DNA from: Hyphomicrobiales bacterium
GTDB lineage: Bacteria; Pseudomonadota; Alphaproteobacteria; Rhizobiales; Rhizobiaceae
Assembly (NCBI GenBank): GCA_900473685.1
Contig: UCNE01000008.1
Span: forward strand, 231,374 to 295,373
DNA length: 64,000 bases
Direction of reading: 5' to 3'
Of the stretch, positions 17,204 to 25,833 are shown piece after piece. A model generated the notes under the pieces. It did not search any database and was not told the origin of the DNA. It saw only the letters and a list, made by a program, of their open reading frames with translations. Numbering within the stretch: the first letter of the stretch is position 1; the number at the start of each line of letters is the position of its first letter. Position numbers and translations under genes: made by a program.

Positions 17204-18244
17204 TTAAGCTGCGGCCGAAACGCTGCCTGCAGCCGGGACTTCGGCAATCGTCTTCAGGATCTGCGAAGCGATCTGGTAAGGGCAGCCCTGCGAGTTCGGG
17301 CGGCGGTCTTCCAGGTAACCCTTGTAGCCATTGTTGACGAAGGAATGCGGCACGCGGATCGATGCACCGCGGTCAGCAACGCCGTAGGAGAACTTGTTCC
17401 ACGGAGCCGTTTCGTGCTTGCCGGTCAGGCGCTTGTCGTTGTCCGGTCCGTAGACGGCGATGTGGTCCAGAAGGTTCTTTTCGAAGGCTGCCATCAGCGC
17501 TTCGAAATATTCCTTGCCGCCGACTTCGCGCATGTACTTGGTCGAGAAGTTGGCGTGCATGCCCGAGCCGTTCCAGTCGGTGTCGCCGAGCGGCTTGCAA
17601 TGGAATTCGATGTCGATGCCGTACTTTTCCGTCAGGCGCTGCAGGAGGTAGCGGGCCATCCAGATTTCGTCGGCGGCGCGCTTGGAGCCCTTGCCGAAAA
17701 CCTGGAATTCCCACTGGCCCTTGGCCACTTCAGCATTGATGCCTTCATGGTTGATGCCGGCTGCGAGGCAGAGATCGAGGTGTTCCTCGACGATCGTGCG
17801 GGCGATATCGCCGACGCTCGAATAACCGACGCCTGTGTAATACGGACCCTGCGGAGCCGGATAGCCGGTTTCCGGGAAGCCGAGCGGGCGGCCGTTCTTG
17901 TAGAAGAAATATTCCTGCTCGAAACCGAACCAGGTGCCTTCGTCGTCAAGGATCGTCGCGCGGCTGTTGGAAGCGTGCGGGGTGACGCCATCGGGCATCA
18001 TCACTTCGCACATGACGAGCGCGCCGTTGGTGCGGGCCGGATCCGGGTAGATCGCAACCGGCTTCAGCACGCAATCCGACGAGCGGCCTTCAGCCTGCAT
18101 GGTCGAGGAGCCATCGAAGCCCCAGAGCGGCAGCTGCTCGAGCGCCGGAAATGCGTCAAATTCCTTGACCTGTGTCTTACCGCGAAGGTTCGGGACCGGG
18201 GTATATCCGTCGAGCCAGATATACTCGAGCTTAAATTTCGTCAT
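17204..18244 (-). CDS. glnII: Glutamine synthetase type II
   Basis: A 346-residue eukaryote-like glutamine synthetase that makes glutamine from glutamate, ammonium and ATP. The start at 18244 is set by GAGG seven bases upstream and by the conserved MTKFKLEYIWLDGYTP opening. Family signatures include LPLWGFDGSST, WFGFEQEYF (metal-binding glutamates), HCKPLGDTDWNGSGMH and the ATP-site run HETAPWNKFSYGVADRG. Rhizobiaceae characteristically hold this enzyme beside GSI. It is not adenylylated but is controlled through NtrC; a fitting sigma-54-type promoter lies at 18326-18341. Divergent gstI encodes its known translational inhibitor. Confidence 0.96.
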   Translation of the reverse strand: MTKFKLEYIWLDGYTPVPNLRGKTQVKEFDAFPALEQLPLWGFDGSSTMQAEGRSSDCVLKPVAIYPDPARTNGALVMCEVMMPDGVTPHASNSRATILDDEGTWFGFEQEYFFYKNGRPLGFPETGYPAPQGPYYTGVGYSSVGDIARTIVEEHLDLCLAAGINHEGINAEVAKGQWEFQVFGKGSKRAADEIWMARYLLQRLTEKYGIDIEFHCKPLGDTDWNGSGMHANFSTKYMREVGGKEYFEALMAAFEKNLLDHIAVYGPDNDKRLTGKHETAPWNKFSYGVADRGASIRVPHSFVNNGYKGYLEDRRPNSQGCPYQIASQILKTIAEVPAAGSVSAAA

Positions 18245-18739
18245 TTCTAACCTCTCATGGGTTGATGATGCACAGCGTCCGGAAAAGTCCAATGACGCTG
18301 CGCCGCCAACGGCTGACTACCTATATGCACGGGGCATGCCAGTTTGAGATGGGCGCGAGAAAAGAGGCCAAATTTCTTCTCAAGGGCAAAAAAGAGGGAT
18401 CGGCGTGGCGCCAGGCGCGGGGTTGGTCAGAAAAGTTGAAGTCACTGGCGAATTTGAGCTTTTCGTCGCCGATTTCGAACTTTTCACTTCGTTTCACGGC
18501 CTGTTCCGGACCGATGTGGCCGGGTTTGTTCAAAAAATACGCAGAAGTTGCGACAATTTGACTGGAGTGCACACGCACAAAATTTATCTCAAAAATCCCG
18601 TGCAAAACGGAGTGCCCAAAAAATGGCCTATTTTTTGGGCGGAATGATTTTTTTTTAATCAATCCGCGCAAATCGCGCCCAAGTCTGCTATGGTCTCCGC
18701 AAGCAGCCCGCTGAGGTCTGTGAAAAAGGACAAGGCACA
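18245..18739. promoter_or_regulatory. glnII-gstI divergent control region
   Basis: About 495 bases between the two divergent genes, with no reading frame I would support. It contains the glnII sigma-54-type promoter, a possible weak sigma-70-like TTGACT-17-AATTTA pair at 18559-18587 reading toward gstI, and several GTGC/GCAC half-sites at about 18569-18615 that could be part of NtrC sites. The last two points are tentative. Confidence 0.5.
18326..18341 (-). promoter_or_regulatory. Sigma-54-type promoter of glnII
   Basis: The minus strand reads TGGCATGCCCCGTGCA. Against TGGCACG-N4-TTGCA it keeps the invariant GG and GC at exact spacing and differs at two positions. It lies about 82 bases upstream of the glnII ATG. 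NtrC/sigma-54 control of glnII is established in rhizobia. Confidence 0.65.
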
Positions 18740-18931
18740 ATGGCAATGATGTCTCCGGCCGATACGGCCAAGATTTATGAATTCCCCGCCGGTGGGCGGA
18801 AATTGGGTGGCCGCCGCTTCGAGCAGTCTGCCACGATCGCTGATATTCGCCCGAAACAGGTTATGACCGTCGACTACAGCAACTGGTACCACGACGAAGC
18901 TGTCCGTGAGGAACAGAAGCCGAAGTCCTGA
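18740..18931 (+). CDS. gstI: GstI-like glutamine synthetase II translational inhibitor
   Basis: A 63-residue basic protein, the length reported for Rhizobium leguminosarum GstI, which is encoded divergently upstream of glnII and lowers GlnII synthesis at the translational level. It contains IYEFPAGGRK near residues 12-21 and a conserved-looking tail VDYSNWYHDEAV. No signal peptide or membrane segment is visible. A second ATG two codons in (18746) is an alternative start. The call depends on size, position and orientation relative to glnII; it belongs to a small family often labelled DUF2735. Confidence 0.75.
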   Translation: MAMMSPADTAKIYEFPAGGRKLGGRRFEQSATIADIRPKQVMTVDYSNWYHDEAVREEQKPKS

Positions 18932-19359
18932 TTGTTCTACCGATTTCCTGTCACCGCTGCTGCGGACACAGTTGCGCTATGTGAGCGCCATCTGCGCGTT
19001 GAAGACATTTCCGCGCCGATCCCCGAGGGCGATTGAGCCCGGCCATCTCTCGACCATCCGATCCTGAAAAGCCTGCCTCTGCCACGGTGGCTGCAGTTGC
19101 GTGCCTCCGGCCCGGCGCCGGCTGCGGGACATGACGCAGGATCATGGTTAACAATTTTTTTTGACCAGGCCGATGTGGCGTTATTTTAACACTTTTGGCG
19201 CAGCTTCTTGAGTGAAGCTTCCATCGAAATGGATCGCAACGCTGCTGATTCGTTGGGTGATGAAAGATTTGGCGCAATCGGCAACGGTGTTGTCAGGCGG
19301 GCGAAGATCACTGCAGGCCGGGAGCCATAGGGGTCTCACGTTTCCCTGCGGAGCAAAGG
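18932..19359. other. Non-coding stretch downstream of gstI
   Basis: About 430 bases in which I see no supported gene or clear terminator. A T-rich run (near 19156) is not preceded by a convincing stem. Confidence 0.4.
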
Positions 19360-19455
19360 ATGCTCGGCATGACGGATCACATCATGAAGACGCTCTTGAA
19401 CATCATGGCTGCCCTTTCGCTGGGCTCGGCCATGGTCCTGTACATCGTTCTCTAA
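19360..19455 (+). CDS. Possible 31-residue hydrophobic peptide
   Basis: An ATG at 19360 follows GGAG-caaagg and opens a 31-codon frame ending in TAA at 19453-19455. The product is mostly one hydrophobic helix (MAALSLGSAMVLYIVL at the C-terminus) after a short polar start. In-frame ATGs at 19369 and 19384 could be the true start. The small size means it may be chance. It is convergent with the DUF930 gene, 19 bases away. Confidence 0.35.
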   Translation: MLGMTDHIMKTLLNIMAALSLGSAMVLYIVL

Positions 19456-19474
19456 CGGCAACGATAAGCGCGGT

Positions 19475-19864
19475 TCACGGATAAAGGTAGTGCGCGTCCC
19501 ACTCGTCATGCGGGATGAGATCGCCAATCTTGTAGTTGAACGACAAGACTTCGATATGGTCCGGCCCGGTGGCACATTTGTATTTCAGCTTGTACCATTC
19601 GCCCTTGCTGCGAAACACGGCACCCGGCGCCTTCAGATTATCGGCATCGACGATCGGGTCGGCGAACGTGTAGGCAATCACCTTGTCAGGCTTGAACGAT
19701 GACTGGTCGGCGCTGATCTTCCACATCGCCTCGGTGTCGCATCGCTGTTCCAGGCGGGTCTGCGGGTCGAGTTTCTCGAATTGCTTGACCAGTGACTGAT
19801 CCATGGCTGCTGCCGGCGCCGCAATCGCGACTGTCAGCAAGAGCGGGCAAACAAGCCTGTTCAT
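19475..19864 (-). CDS. DUF930 family secreted protein
   Basis: A 129-residue protein with a clear signal peptide (about 1-20, cleavage after APAAA) and a mature domain matching the rhizobial DUF930 pattern: LEKLDP-like FEKLDPQTRLEQRCD, KPDKVIAYTFADP and the ending HDEWDAHYLYP. Two cysteines (C42, C97) could form a disulfide in the periplasm. Function is unknown. It is a single gene between a possible peptide gene and a YbaK-like gene on the same strand. Confidence 0.75.
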   Translation of the reverse strand: MNRLVCPLLLTVAIAAPAAAMDQSLVKQFEKLDPQTRLEQRCDTEAMWKISADQSSFKPDKVIAYTFADPIVDADNLKAPGAVFRSKGEWYKLKYKCATGPDHIEVLSFNYKIGDLIPHDEWDAHYLYP

Positions 19865-19989
19865 TGCGTCGTCAACTCCTCGTCATTTCAGAAAGTGCAA
19901 ACGGAAACGGGCGCTTCCGGTCGAAGCGCCGCCACATCCTTACGTTAACTTCAAGGAAACCTTTGTGTTCATTCAAAGGCAAAAACGGG

Positions 19990-20451
19990 CTAAACCTCGG
20001 AAACGTCGATCCATTCCGCCGACGAAAGCAGAGCCATCCGCTCGGGATTGATCCGCACCGCGGCGTGCGGAGCGCCGGCGGCGGGCACCACTTCATCGTA
20101 GGCCCTGAGTGAAATGTCGCAATAAACCTTGTGCGGTTTGGCAAGGCCGAAGGGGCAGACGCCGCCGACGGGATGGCCTGTTTCTTCCTCGACTTCATCG
20201 AAACCGAGCATGCGGGCCTTGGTCGCAAATCGGGCTTTGTATTTCTTGTTGTCCAGCCGGGCATCGCCGCGCGTGACGATCAGGATCACCTCGTCTGCCA
20301 CCCGCAAGGCCAGCGTCTTGGCGATCTGCGCCGGCTCGACGCCATGCCCTTCCGCCGCAAGCGCCACGGTGGCGGTGCTTTGCGGAAGCTCGATGACGGC
20401 GATATCGGGGGCGTGTTCGGCAAAGAACGTCTTGACGGAAGAAATGCTCAT
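19990..20451 (-). CDS. YbaK/EbsC-type aminoacyl-tRNA deacylase
   Basis: A 153-residue stand-alone YbaK/prolyl-tRNA synthetase-associated domain. Such proteins hydrolyse mischarged tRNAs, for example Cys-tRNA(Pro). Visible signatures are AAEGHGVEPAQIAKTLALRV, the lysine in KYKARF, GHPVGGVCPFGL (the conserved GxxPxG loop) and YCDISLRAYD. The exact tRNA substrate cannot be read from sequence, so no symbol is given. No strong ribosome-binding site precedes the ATG at 20451. Confidence 0.82.
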   Translation of the reverse strand: MSISSVKTFFAEHAPDIAVIELPQSTATVALAAEGHGVEPAQIAKTLALRVADEVILIVTRGDARLDNKKYKARFATKARMLGFDEVEEETGHPVGGVCPFGLAKPHKVYCDISLRAYDEVVPAAGAPHAAVRINPERMALLSSAEWIDVSEV

Positions 20452-20517
20452 CGGATGGCGCGACTTTTCTGGCAGGGGCCGCCCGGATGGTCCGGGCGAT
20501 AGACTGCGGGTAATCTT

Positions 20518-20706
20518 TCAGTCGTCGTTCGACGCGTCAAGATTTTCCGGGCGCGTGCCTTCCTGGTCGTGCGGCAGGTAGCCATGGTTGGTGAACCAGT
20601 TGATCAGGATTGCGGCGATCGCCTCGTCACGGGTGTGCATGCCGGGGTGATCGGAGATGAAGGATTGAATCGCTTGTTCGATCCGCGGATCATAGATGTG
20701 GGACAT
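20518..20706 (-). CDS. Small conserved-looking protein of unknown function
   Basis: A 62-residue acidic soluble protein with GGGAG five bases before the ATG at 20706, which supports real translation. It is predicted largely helical (YDPRIEQAIQSFISDHPG, then EAIAAILINWFTNHGYLP) with a polar acidic tail. The middle part resembles a short DNA-binding or adaptor-like helical fold, but no family is recognised. Confidence 0.6.
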   Translation of the reverse strand: MSHIYDPRIEQAIQSFISDHPGMHTRDEAIAAILINWFTNHGYLPHDQEGTRPENLDASNDD

Positions 20707-20769
20707 GATGTCTCCCGAAGAAAGGCCGTGGATGTGCCGGTGGTCAAACCGGCACGATGCCAGGATGCG

Positions 20770-21024
20770 TCAAGCTTGCTTGACGATACGGATTAGCACG
20801 AGAAGGATGACGGCGCCGATGGTCGAATGAATAATCGCGGCCAGAATACCGCTGCCGATGCTGACGCCGAGGTAGGGGAAGAGTGTGCCGGCGATGAAGG
20901 CGCCGATAATGCCGATGACAATATTCCCGATCAGGCCGAAGCCGAAACCCGAAACGATCAAGCCTGCCAGCCAGCCGGCAATGGCGCCGACGATAAGAAA
21001 GACAACAATGCTCTCGATACCCAT
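20770..21024 (-). CDS. GlsB/YeaQ/YmgE family stress membrane protein
   Basis: An 84-residue hydrophobic protein with three membrane helices and glycine-rich packing (GAIAGWLAG, GFGLIGNIVIGIIGAFIAG), the pattern of the transglycosylase-associated GlsB/YeaQ family. The ATG at 21024 (MGIESIV) follows an AAGGAA sequence and fits family length; an in-frame ATG at 21123 adds an unlikely polar extension. Members are linked to general stress, but the biochemical role is unknown. Confidence 0.82.
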   Translation of the reverse strand: MGIESIVVFLIVGAIAGWLAGLIVSGFGFGLIGNIVIGIIGAFIAGTLFPYLGVSIGSGILAAIIHSTIGAVILLVLIRIVKQA

Positions 21025-21141
21025 GGATGGTTCCTTTCCGTTGTATCTTGGAAAGAAACTAGTGCAGGAACCGGTTCGCGATAAGGGGAGGTTTTCAAAA
21101 ATATAGGCGATTCCAACGCCCAAGCGGCAAATTTATGGATT

Positions 21142-21256
21142 GCCCCTCACCCTAGCCCTCTCCCCGCGGGCGGGGAGAGGGGACTACGGAGTTTGCCGCT
21201 TGTCCCTTCTCCCCGTTTTGACGGGGAGAAGGTGCCCGTTAGGGCGGATGAGGGGC
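21142..21256. repeat. Palindromic intergenic repeat (RIME-like)
   Basis: Bounded by GCCCCTCA and TGAGGGGC in inverted orientation. It encloses two strong palindromes: CCCTCTCCCC around a GC centre near 21156-21181, and a CCTTCTCCCCGT/ACGGGGAGAAGG stem near 21205-21232. This is the build of the mosaic intergenic repeats dispersed in rhizobial genomes. It lies between rhaI and the GlsB-like gene. Confidence 0.75.
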
Positions 21257-21279
21257 CTCTTGCTGGATCAACGGACGGT

Positions 21280-22572
21280 TTAGACGATGCCGCCACCGCC
21301 GCTTTTCGATGCCGGCCGTTCGCGGGAAACCTTGGCGCGGTAACCGCTGGCCCGGTAGGCGGCAACCGGCGCGATAGCCCCGCCTGCCTCGAAGCGCGCC
21401 ATGGCCAGGATCGGCTCGACATGCGTGCGGAATGCGGCCTTCAAGGTTTCGGTCGCCATCAGAGCGTCATTGCTGTCCTGATAGCCTTCAAGCGCCTTGC
21501 GATCGACCAGCAGCGCCTGCGCATAGGCGCGGCTGACTTCGGTCGCCGAGTTCATCAGGCTCTCGATCGGATCGGTGACATTGTGGCTCTGGTCGAGCAT
21601 GTGCATCGGCGCAAAGCCATCGGCCTTCCGTGTCTCCGCATCGACCAGTTCGTTGAAGACGAGGAACAGCCGGTAGGGATCGATCGAGCCCGTATCCAGA
21701 TCGTCATCACCATATTTCGAATCGTTGAAATGGAAGCCGCCGAGCTTCTTGAACTGGATCAGCCGGGCAACGATCATCTCGATATTGACGTTCGGTGCAT
21801 GGTGACCAAGATCGACCAGGCAATGCGCCTTGGGGCCGAGTTCCTGGGCGATCAGGTAGTTGGTGCCCCAGTCCTGCACCACGGTCGAATAGAAGGCCGG
21901 TTCGAACATCTTGTGTTCGGAAAAGATCTTCCAGTGGTCCGGCAGGCCCTTGTAGATCGCCTTCATCGCATCGAGATAACGCTCGAAGCTTTTGGTGAAA
22001 TTGCTTTGGCCGGGGAAGTTCGAGCCGTCGCCGATCCACACAGTCAGCGCCTTGGAGCCGAGCGCCTTGCCGATGGCGATACATTCGAGATTGTGATCGA
22101 CAGCCTGCTGCCGGGTCGCCGCATCGGCGTGGCTGAGCGAACCGAACTTGTAGGAATGTGCCTGATCGGCTGCGTCGGAAAAGGTGTTGGAATTCATCGC
22201 GTCGAAGCCCAGGCCCAGCGCGTTGCCCTTTTCCTTCAGTTCCGTGAGGTCGTCGACCTTGTCCCACGGGATATGCAGCGAGACCGTCGGCGTCGCTTTG
22301 GTCAGCTGCTGGATGACCGAGCAATCCTCGATCTTATCGAAGATATTGCGCGGTTCGCCGGTGCCTGGAAAACGGGCAAAGCGGGTGCCACCGGTGCCGA
22401 CGCCCCACGAGGGGACGGCCACTCCGTAAGCGGATACCTTCGCTTTGATCGCGCTGATATCGATGCCCCGGCGCGCCAGCTGCGTCCCGAGGTGGTCATA
22501 GTCTGCCTTCAGGTCGGCAAGACGCGCGGCATTGTCTGCGTCGATGACGTCTTGTGTGATGATCCGTGTCAT
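21280..22572 (-). CDS. rhaI: L-rhamnose isomerase (rhizobial type)
   Basis: A 430-residue TIM-barrel isomerase interconverting L-rhamnose and L-rhamnulose. The ATG at 22572 has GGAG six bases upstream; the longer in-frame ATG at 22686 lies inside rhaD. Metal and substrate-site stretches are visible: GIGDGSNFPGQ-like WIGDGSNFPGQ, HCLVDLGHHAPN, and GFHFNDSKYGDDDLD. It resembles the Pseudomonas stutzeri-like class rather than enteric RhaA. It follows rhaD by 13 bases in one operon; the pair is known as rhaDI in Rhizobium leguminosarum. Confidence 0.92.
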   Translation of the reverse strand: MTRIITQDVIDADNAARLADLKADYDHLGTQLARRGIDISAIKAKVSAYGVAVPSWGVGTGGTRFARFPGTGEPRNIFDKIEDCSVIQQLTKATPTVSLHIPWDKVDDLTELKEKGNALGLGFDAMNSNTFSDAADQAHSYKFGSLSHADAATRQQAVDHNLECIAIGKALGSKALTVWIGDGSNFPGQSNFTKSFERYLDAMKAIYKGLPDHWKIFSEHKMFEPAFYSTVVQDWGTNYLIAQELGPKAHCLVDLGHHAPNVNIEMIVARLIQFKKLGGFHFNDSKYGDDDLDTGSIDPYRLFLVFNELVDAETRKADGFAPMHMLDQSHNVTDPIESLMNSATEVSRAYAQALLVDRKALEGYQDSNDALMATETLKAAFRTHVEPILAMARFEAGGAIAPVAAYRASGYRAKVSRERPASKSGGGGIV

Positions 22573-22585
22573 GTCGTTCTCCGGA

Positions 22586-24685
22586 TCAGCGTGTGAACGA
22601 CTGGGCATTGCCCGCATCGACATTGATGATGTTGCCGGTCGACTTGGCCGACATGTCGGAAGCAAGGAAGTAGATCGCTTCGGCAATGTCTTCCGGGAAG
22701 ACGCTGAGCTTCAGCATCGAGCGTTCGCGATACATCGCCTCCAGTCCTTCCATGTCGGTCTTGTAGACAGCGGCGCGCTGTTCCTTCCATTCGCCGCTCC
22801 AGATCTTCGAACCGCGCAAAACGGCATCCGGGTTGACGACATTGACGCGGATCTGGGCGGATGCGCCTTCGAGCGCCAGGCAGCGGGCGAGATGGATCTC
22901 TGCAGCCTTGGCCGTGCAATAGGCGGATGCGCCGGGGGAAGCGGCAAGGCCGTTCTTTGAGGCAACAAAGACGACGTTGCCGCCAGCCTTCTGGTTGCGG
23001 AAGATGCGGAAGGCTTCACGCGACACCAGGAAATATCCGGTCGCGAGAATGTCCATATTCTTGTTCCACAGCGCCAGCGTCGTGTCTTCGATTGGCGCGG
23101 AGGAGGCGAGCCCGGCATTGGAAACGAGAATGTCGAGACCGCCGAATTCGAGCAGTGTATCGGCAAAGCTCTTTTCGACGGCGGCTTCATCCGTGACGTT
23201 CATGGTGACAGCGCGGACGAAATCCTTGCCGTAGCGGCCGCCGAGTTCACCGAGCGCCGAGGCAAGAGCTGCCTCGTCGATATCGGCGAGCACGACGCAG
23301 GCGCCTTCCTGCATCAGGCGGTGGGCTGTCGCCTTGCCGATGCCGCCGGCGCCGCCGGTAACCAGCGCGATCTTGCCGGCCAGCATTTTCGGTTTCGGCA
23401 TGCGTTGCAGTTTGGCTTCTTCAAGCAGCCAGTATTCGATATCGAAGGCTTCCTGTTCCGGCAGGCCGACATAGGTCGAGACGCCGGAAGCACCGCGCAT
23501 GACATTGATGGCGTTGACGTAGAATTCGCCGGAAATGCGGGCTGTTGCCTTGTCCCTGGCAAAGGTGATCATGCCGACGCCGGGAATGAGATAGACGACC
23601 GCATTCGGGTCGCGCATGGCCGGGCTGTTGTCGCGCTTGCAGCGTTCGTAATAGGCGGCATAACCGGCGCGGTATTCGGCGATGGCGGCCTCAAGCCCGG
23701 CTAGAGTCTTGTCGATGTCCGGATTGGCCGGATCGAAATCGATCACCTGCGGGCAAATCTTGGTGCGTAGGAAATGGTCGGGGCAGGACGTGCCGAGTGC
23801 CGCCAGCGGCTTGAGATTCTTCGAGGTGACGAAATCAAGTACGGCCTGGCTGTCGTCGAAATGGCCAAGCTTGCGCTCGTCGGCGCTGATCATGCCGCGA
23901 ATGACCGGCATCAGCTTTTGCGCGATAGCGCGGCGCTCAGTGGCCGGGAGAACAGGCTTGATTGCGCCGCCGAAGGCCGACGCGGTGTTTTCCGTCTCGA
24001 ACCAGGCGATCGCCTTGTTGATGATCTCGACGGTGGTCTCGTAGGCTTCCTTGGCCGTGTCGCCCCAGGTGAACAGGCCATGGCTTTCAAGGATCAACCC
24101 GCGTGCGTTCGGGTTTTCAGCGCAGAATTTCGACAGCCACAGGCCGAGTTCGAAGCCGGGACGCTTCCAAGGCAGCCAGCCGATATCGGCGCCAAAGATT
24201 TTCTGGGTCAATTCCCGGCTGTTCTTCGATGCGGCAATGGCGATGATCGCGTCCGGGTGCATGTGATCGACATGCTTCTTCGGTACATAGGCATGCAGCG
24301 GCGTGTCGATCGAAGCGGCGCGCGGATTGAGGTTGAAGGTGCAATGCGGCAGGTAGCCGACCATTTCGTCTTCATGCTCGAGGCCGCGATAGAGGCCTTT
24401 CAGGGCTTCCAGCTTCTCCATATAGAGTGTCGAAAAGCCGTCCATCTTGATGGTGCCGACGTCGCCGCCGGAACCCTTGACCCAGAGAACCTCGGCTGTG
24501 CCGCCGCCGAGCGGGTCCTTTTCCATGACCTTGGCGGACGTGTTGCCGCCGCCGTAATTGGTGATGCGCTTGTCGGAACCGAGCAGGTTGGAACGATAGA
24601 GAAGCCGTTCCGGCTCGCTCATCGCGGCTGCCTTGGCGTCATCCCAGAGATTGGCAAGGCGCGAGCCTTGTTGCTTGTCGAGCAT
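22586..24685 (-). CDS. rhaD: Bifunctional rhamnulose-1-phosphate aldolase / SDR dehydrogenase
   Basis: A 699-residue fusion. Residues about 20-420 form a class II (zinc) aldolase/adducin-type domain that splits rhamnulose-1-phosphate into DHAP and L-lactaldehyde, with the HVDHMHPDA metal-site stretch. From about 435 a short-chain dehydrogenase begins: TGGAGGIG cofactor loop near 440, SNAGLAS, and the YCTAK catalytic pair near 587. The second domain probably oxidises or reduces the lactaldehyde. GGGAGGA precedes the ATG at 24685. The gene is divergent from rhaR across the operator region. Confidence 0.93.
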   Translation of the reverse strand: MLDKQQGSRLANLWDDAKAAAMSEPERLLYRSNLLGSDKRITNYGGGNTSAKVMEKDPLGGGTAEVLWVKGSGGDVGTIKMDGFSTLYMEKLEALKGLYRGLEHEDEMVGYLPHCTFNLNPRAASIDTPLHAYVPKKHVDHMHPDAIIAIAASKNSRELTQKIFGADIGWLPWKRPGFELGLWLSKFCAENPNARGLILESHGLFTWGDTAKEAYETTVEIINKAIAWFETENTASAFGGAIKPVLPATERRAIAQKLMPVIRGMISADERKLGHFDDSQAVLDFVTSKNLKPLAALGTSCPDHFLRTKICPQVIDFDPANPDIDKTLAGLEAAIAEYRAGYAAYYERCKRDNSPAMRDPNAVVYLIPGVGMITFARDKATARISGEFYVNAINVMRGASGVSTYVGLPEQEAFDIEYWLLEEAKLQRMPKPKMLAGKIALVTGGAGGIGKATAHRLMQEGACVVLADIDEAALASALGELGGRYGKDFVRAVTMNVTDEAAVEKSFADTLLEFGGLDILVSNAGLASSAPIEDTTLALWNKNMDILATGYFLVSREAFRIFRNQKAGGNVVFVASKNGLAASPGASAYCTAKAAEIHLARCLALEGASAQIRVNVVNPDAVLRGSKIWSGEWKEQRAAVYKTDMEGLEAMYRERSMLKLSVFPEDIAEAIYFLASDMSAKSTGNIINVDAGNAQSFTR

Positions 24686-24782
24686 CGATCATTCCTCCCG
24701 GTCAATTCTGCGCTGGCCCGCTGGATTTTGCGGGGCAAAGGGCGCATTCGTTGCGATCAGATCACACAAAGATCGGCCGCAT

Positions 24783-24853
24783 GTCAATCATAAACGATCA
24801 AAAACAATCATACTGCACTGCACAATGAAAAAATATGATTGTTTGTGATTGAC
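24783..24853. promoter_or_regulatory. Inverted-repeat operator region between rhaD and rhaR
   Basis: Two nested inverted pairs are seen: GTCAATCA (24783-24790) with TGATTGAC (24846-24853), and AAACAATCATA (24802-24812) with TATGATTGTTT (24834-24844). The repeated core TGATTG and the position between divergent rhaD and rhaR suit binding by the DeoR-type regulator encoded next door. Confidence 0.6.
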
Positions 24854-24898
24854 AATGCGCGGTTGTGATGGAAGCATAGACAATATTGGAGGAGCCTA

Positions 24899-25711
24899 AT
24901 GCACGAGAAAGAGCGACACAGGATCATTCTGTCAGCTGTCCAGGACAAGCCGGTCATCACCGTGCCTGAACTGGTCGATCTGACCGATAGTTCTGAAGCG
25001 ACGATCCGCAGGGATATCGCGGCGCTGCATGTGCAAAAACGCCTGCGCCGGGTGCGCGGCGGTGCTGAAGCGATCAATCCACCGCAGTTCGTCGGTCTTG
25101 CCGGCCGTCCGTTCAGTGTCAACGAGGGCCTGCATGCCCGCCAGAAGCAGGCGATTGCCAAGGAAGCCGTCGCACTCTGTCAGGATGGCGAGCCGATCAT
25201 CATCAATGGCGGCACCACGACATTCCAGATGGTGCATTTTCTCGCCAATCGCCGCATGCAGGTGTTCACCAATTCGTTTCCGATTGCCGAGCACCTGCTC
25301 AAGCACTCCAAGAATACCGTGATGCTGTCCGGCGGCACGATCTACCGCGAGCAGAACATCATTCTCAGCCCCTTCGATAATGACGTGACGCGCAATTTCT
25401 ATGCGCGCCGCATGTTCATGGGTGCGCAGGGGCTCGGCCCGCTCGGCCTGATGGAAGGTGATCCGCTGCTGATCCAGGCGGAGCAGAAGCTGATCGACCA
25501 GGCCGATGAACTCGTCGTCCTGATCGACTCGTCGAAATTTCACAAACGCTCCAGCCTCATTCTCTGCGGGCTGAAGCGCATTACTACGGTGATCACGGAT
25601 TCGGGCATCGAGGACCGGCATGTCCAGATGCTTGAAGATGCAGGCGTCGGCTTGGTTATCGCCAATACGCGGTCCGGCATTGTTGAAGAGAATGCTTCCT
25701 CGTCGGCGTAA
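24899..25711 (+). CDS. rhaR: DeoR-family regulator of rhamnose catabolism
   Basis: A 270-residue DeoR-family repressor. The N-terminal helix-turn-helix is at about 5-58 (VPELVDLTDSSEATIRRDIAAL is its recognition region). The C-terminal DeoRC sugar-phosphate-sensing domain shows INGGTTTFQM, FTNSFPIAEHL, MLSGGTIYREQ and the closing DSSKFHKRS. GGAGG lies six bases before the ATG. In R. leguminosarum rhaR is the first gene of the rhamnose transport operon and represses the locus. Inverted repeats just upstream are likely operators. Confidence 0.9.
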   Translation: MHEKERHRIILSAVQDKPVITVPELVDLTDSSEATIRRDIAALHVQKRLRRVRGGAEAINPPQFVGLAGRPFSVNEGLHARQKQAIAKEAVALCQDGEPIIINGGTTTFQMVHFLANRRMQVFTNSFPIAEHLLKHSKNTVMLSGGTIYREQNIILSPFDNDVTRNFYARRMFMGAQGLGPLGLMEGDPLLIQAEQKLIDQADELVVLIDSSKFHKRSSLILCGLKRITTVITDSGIEDRHVQMLEDAGVGLVIANTRSGIVEENASSSA

Positions 25712-25833
25712 GGCCGGCGGGAGGAGGGGAGTGGGAACCGCCGATGGCTTCACGCCGGCTGGCAAAGTTTTGAGAGCATACGGCCGAATGAACGCGATCA
25801 TTGTGACCGCGCGGCTTCAGGGAGGAGAACGTC

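Noticed and set aside
21142..21256. Repeat considered as a CRISPR unit or insertion-sequence end
   Set aside because: There are only two imperfect relatives in the window, with no spacer array, transposase or target duplication; it fits a dispersed palindromic repeat.
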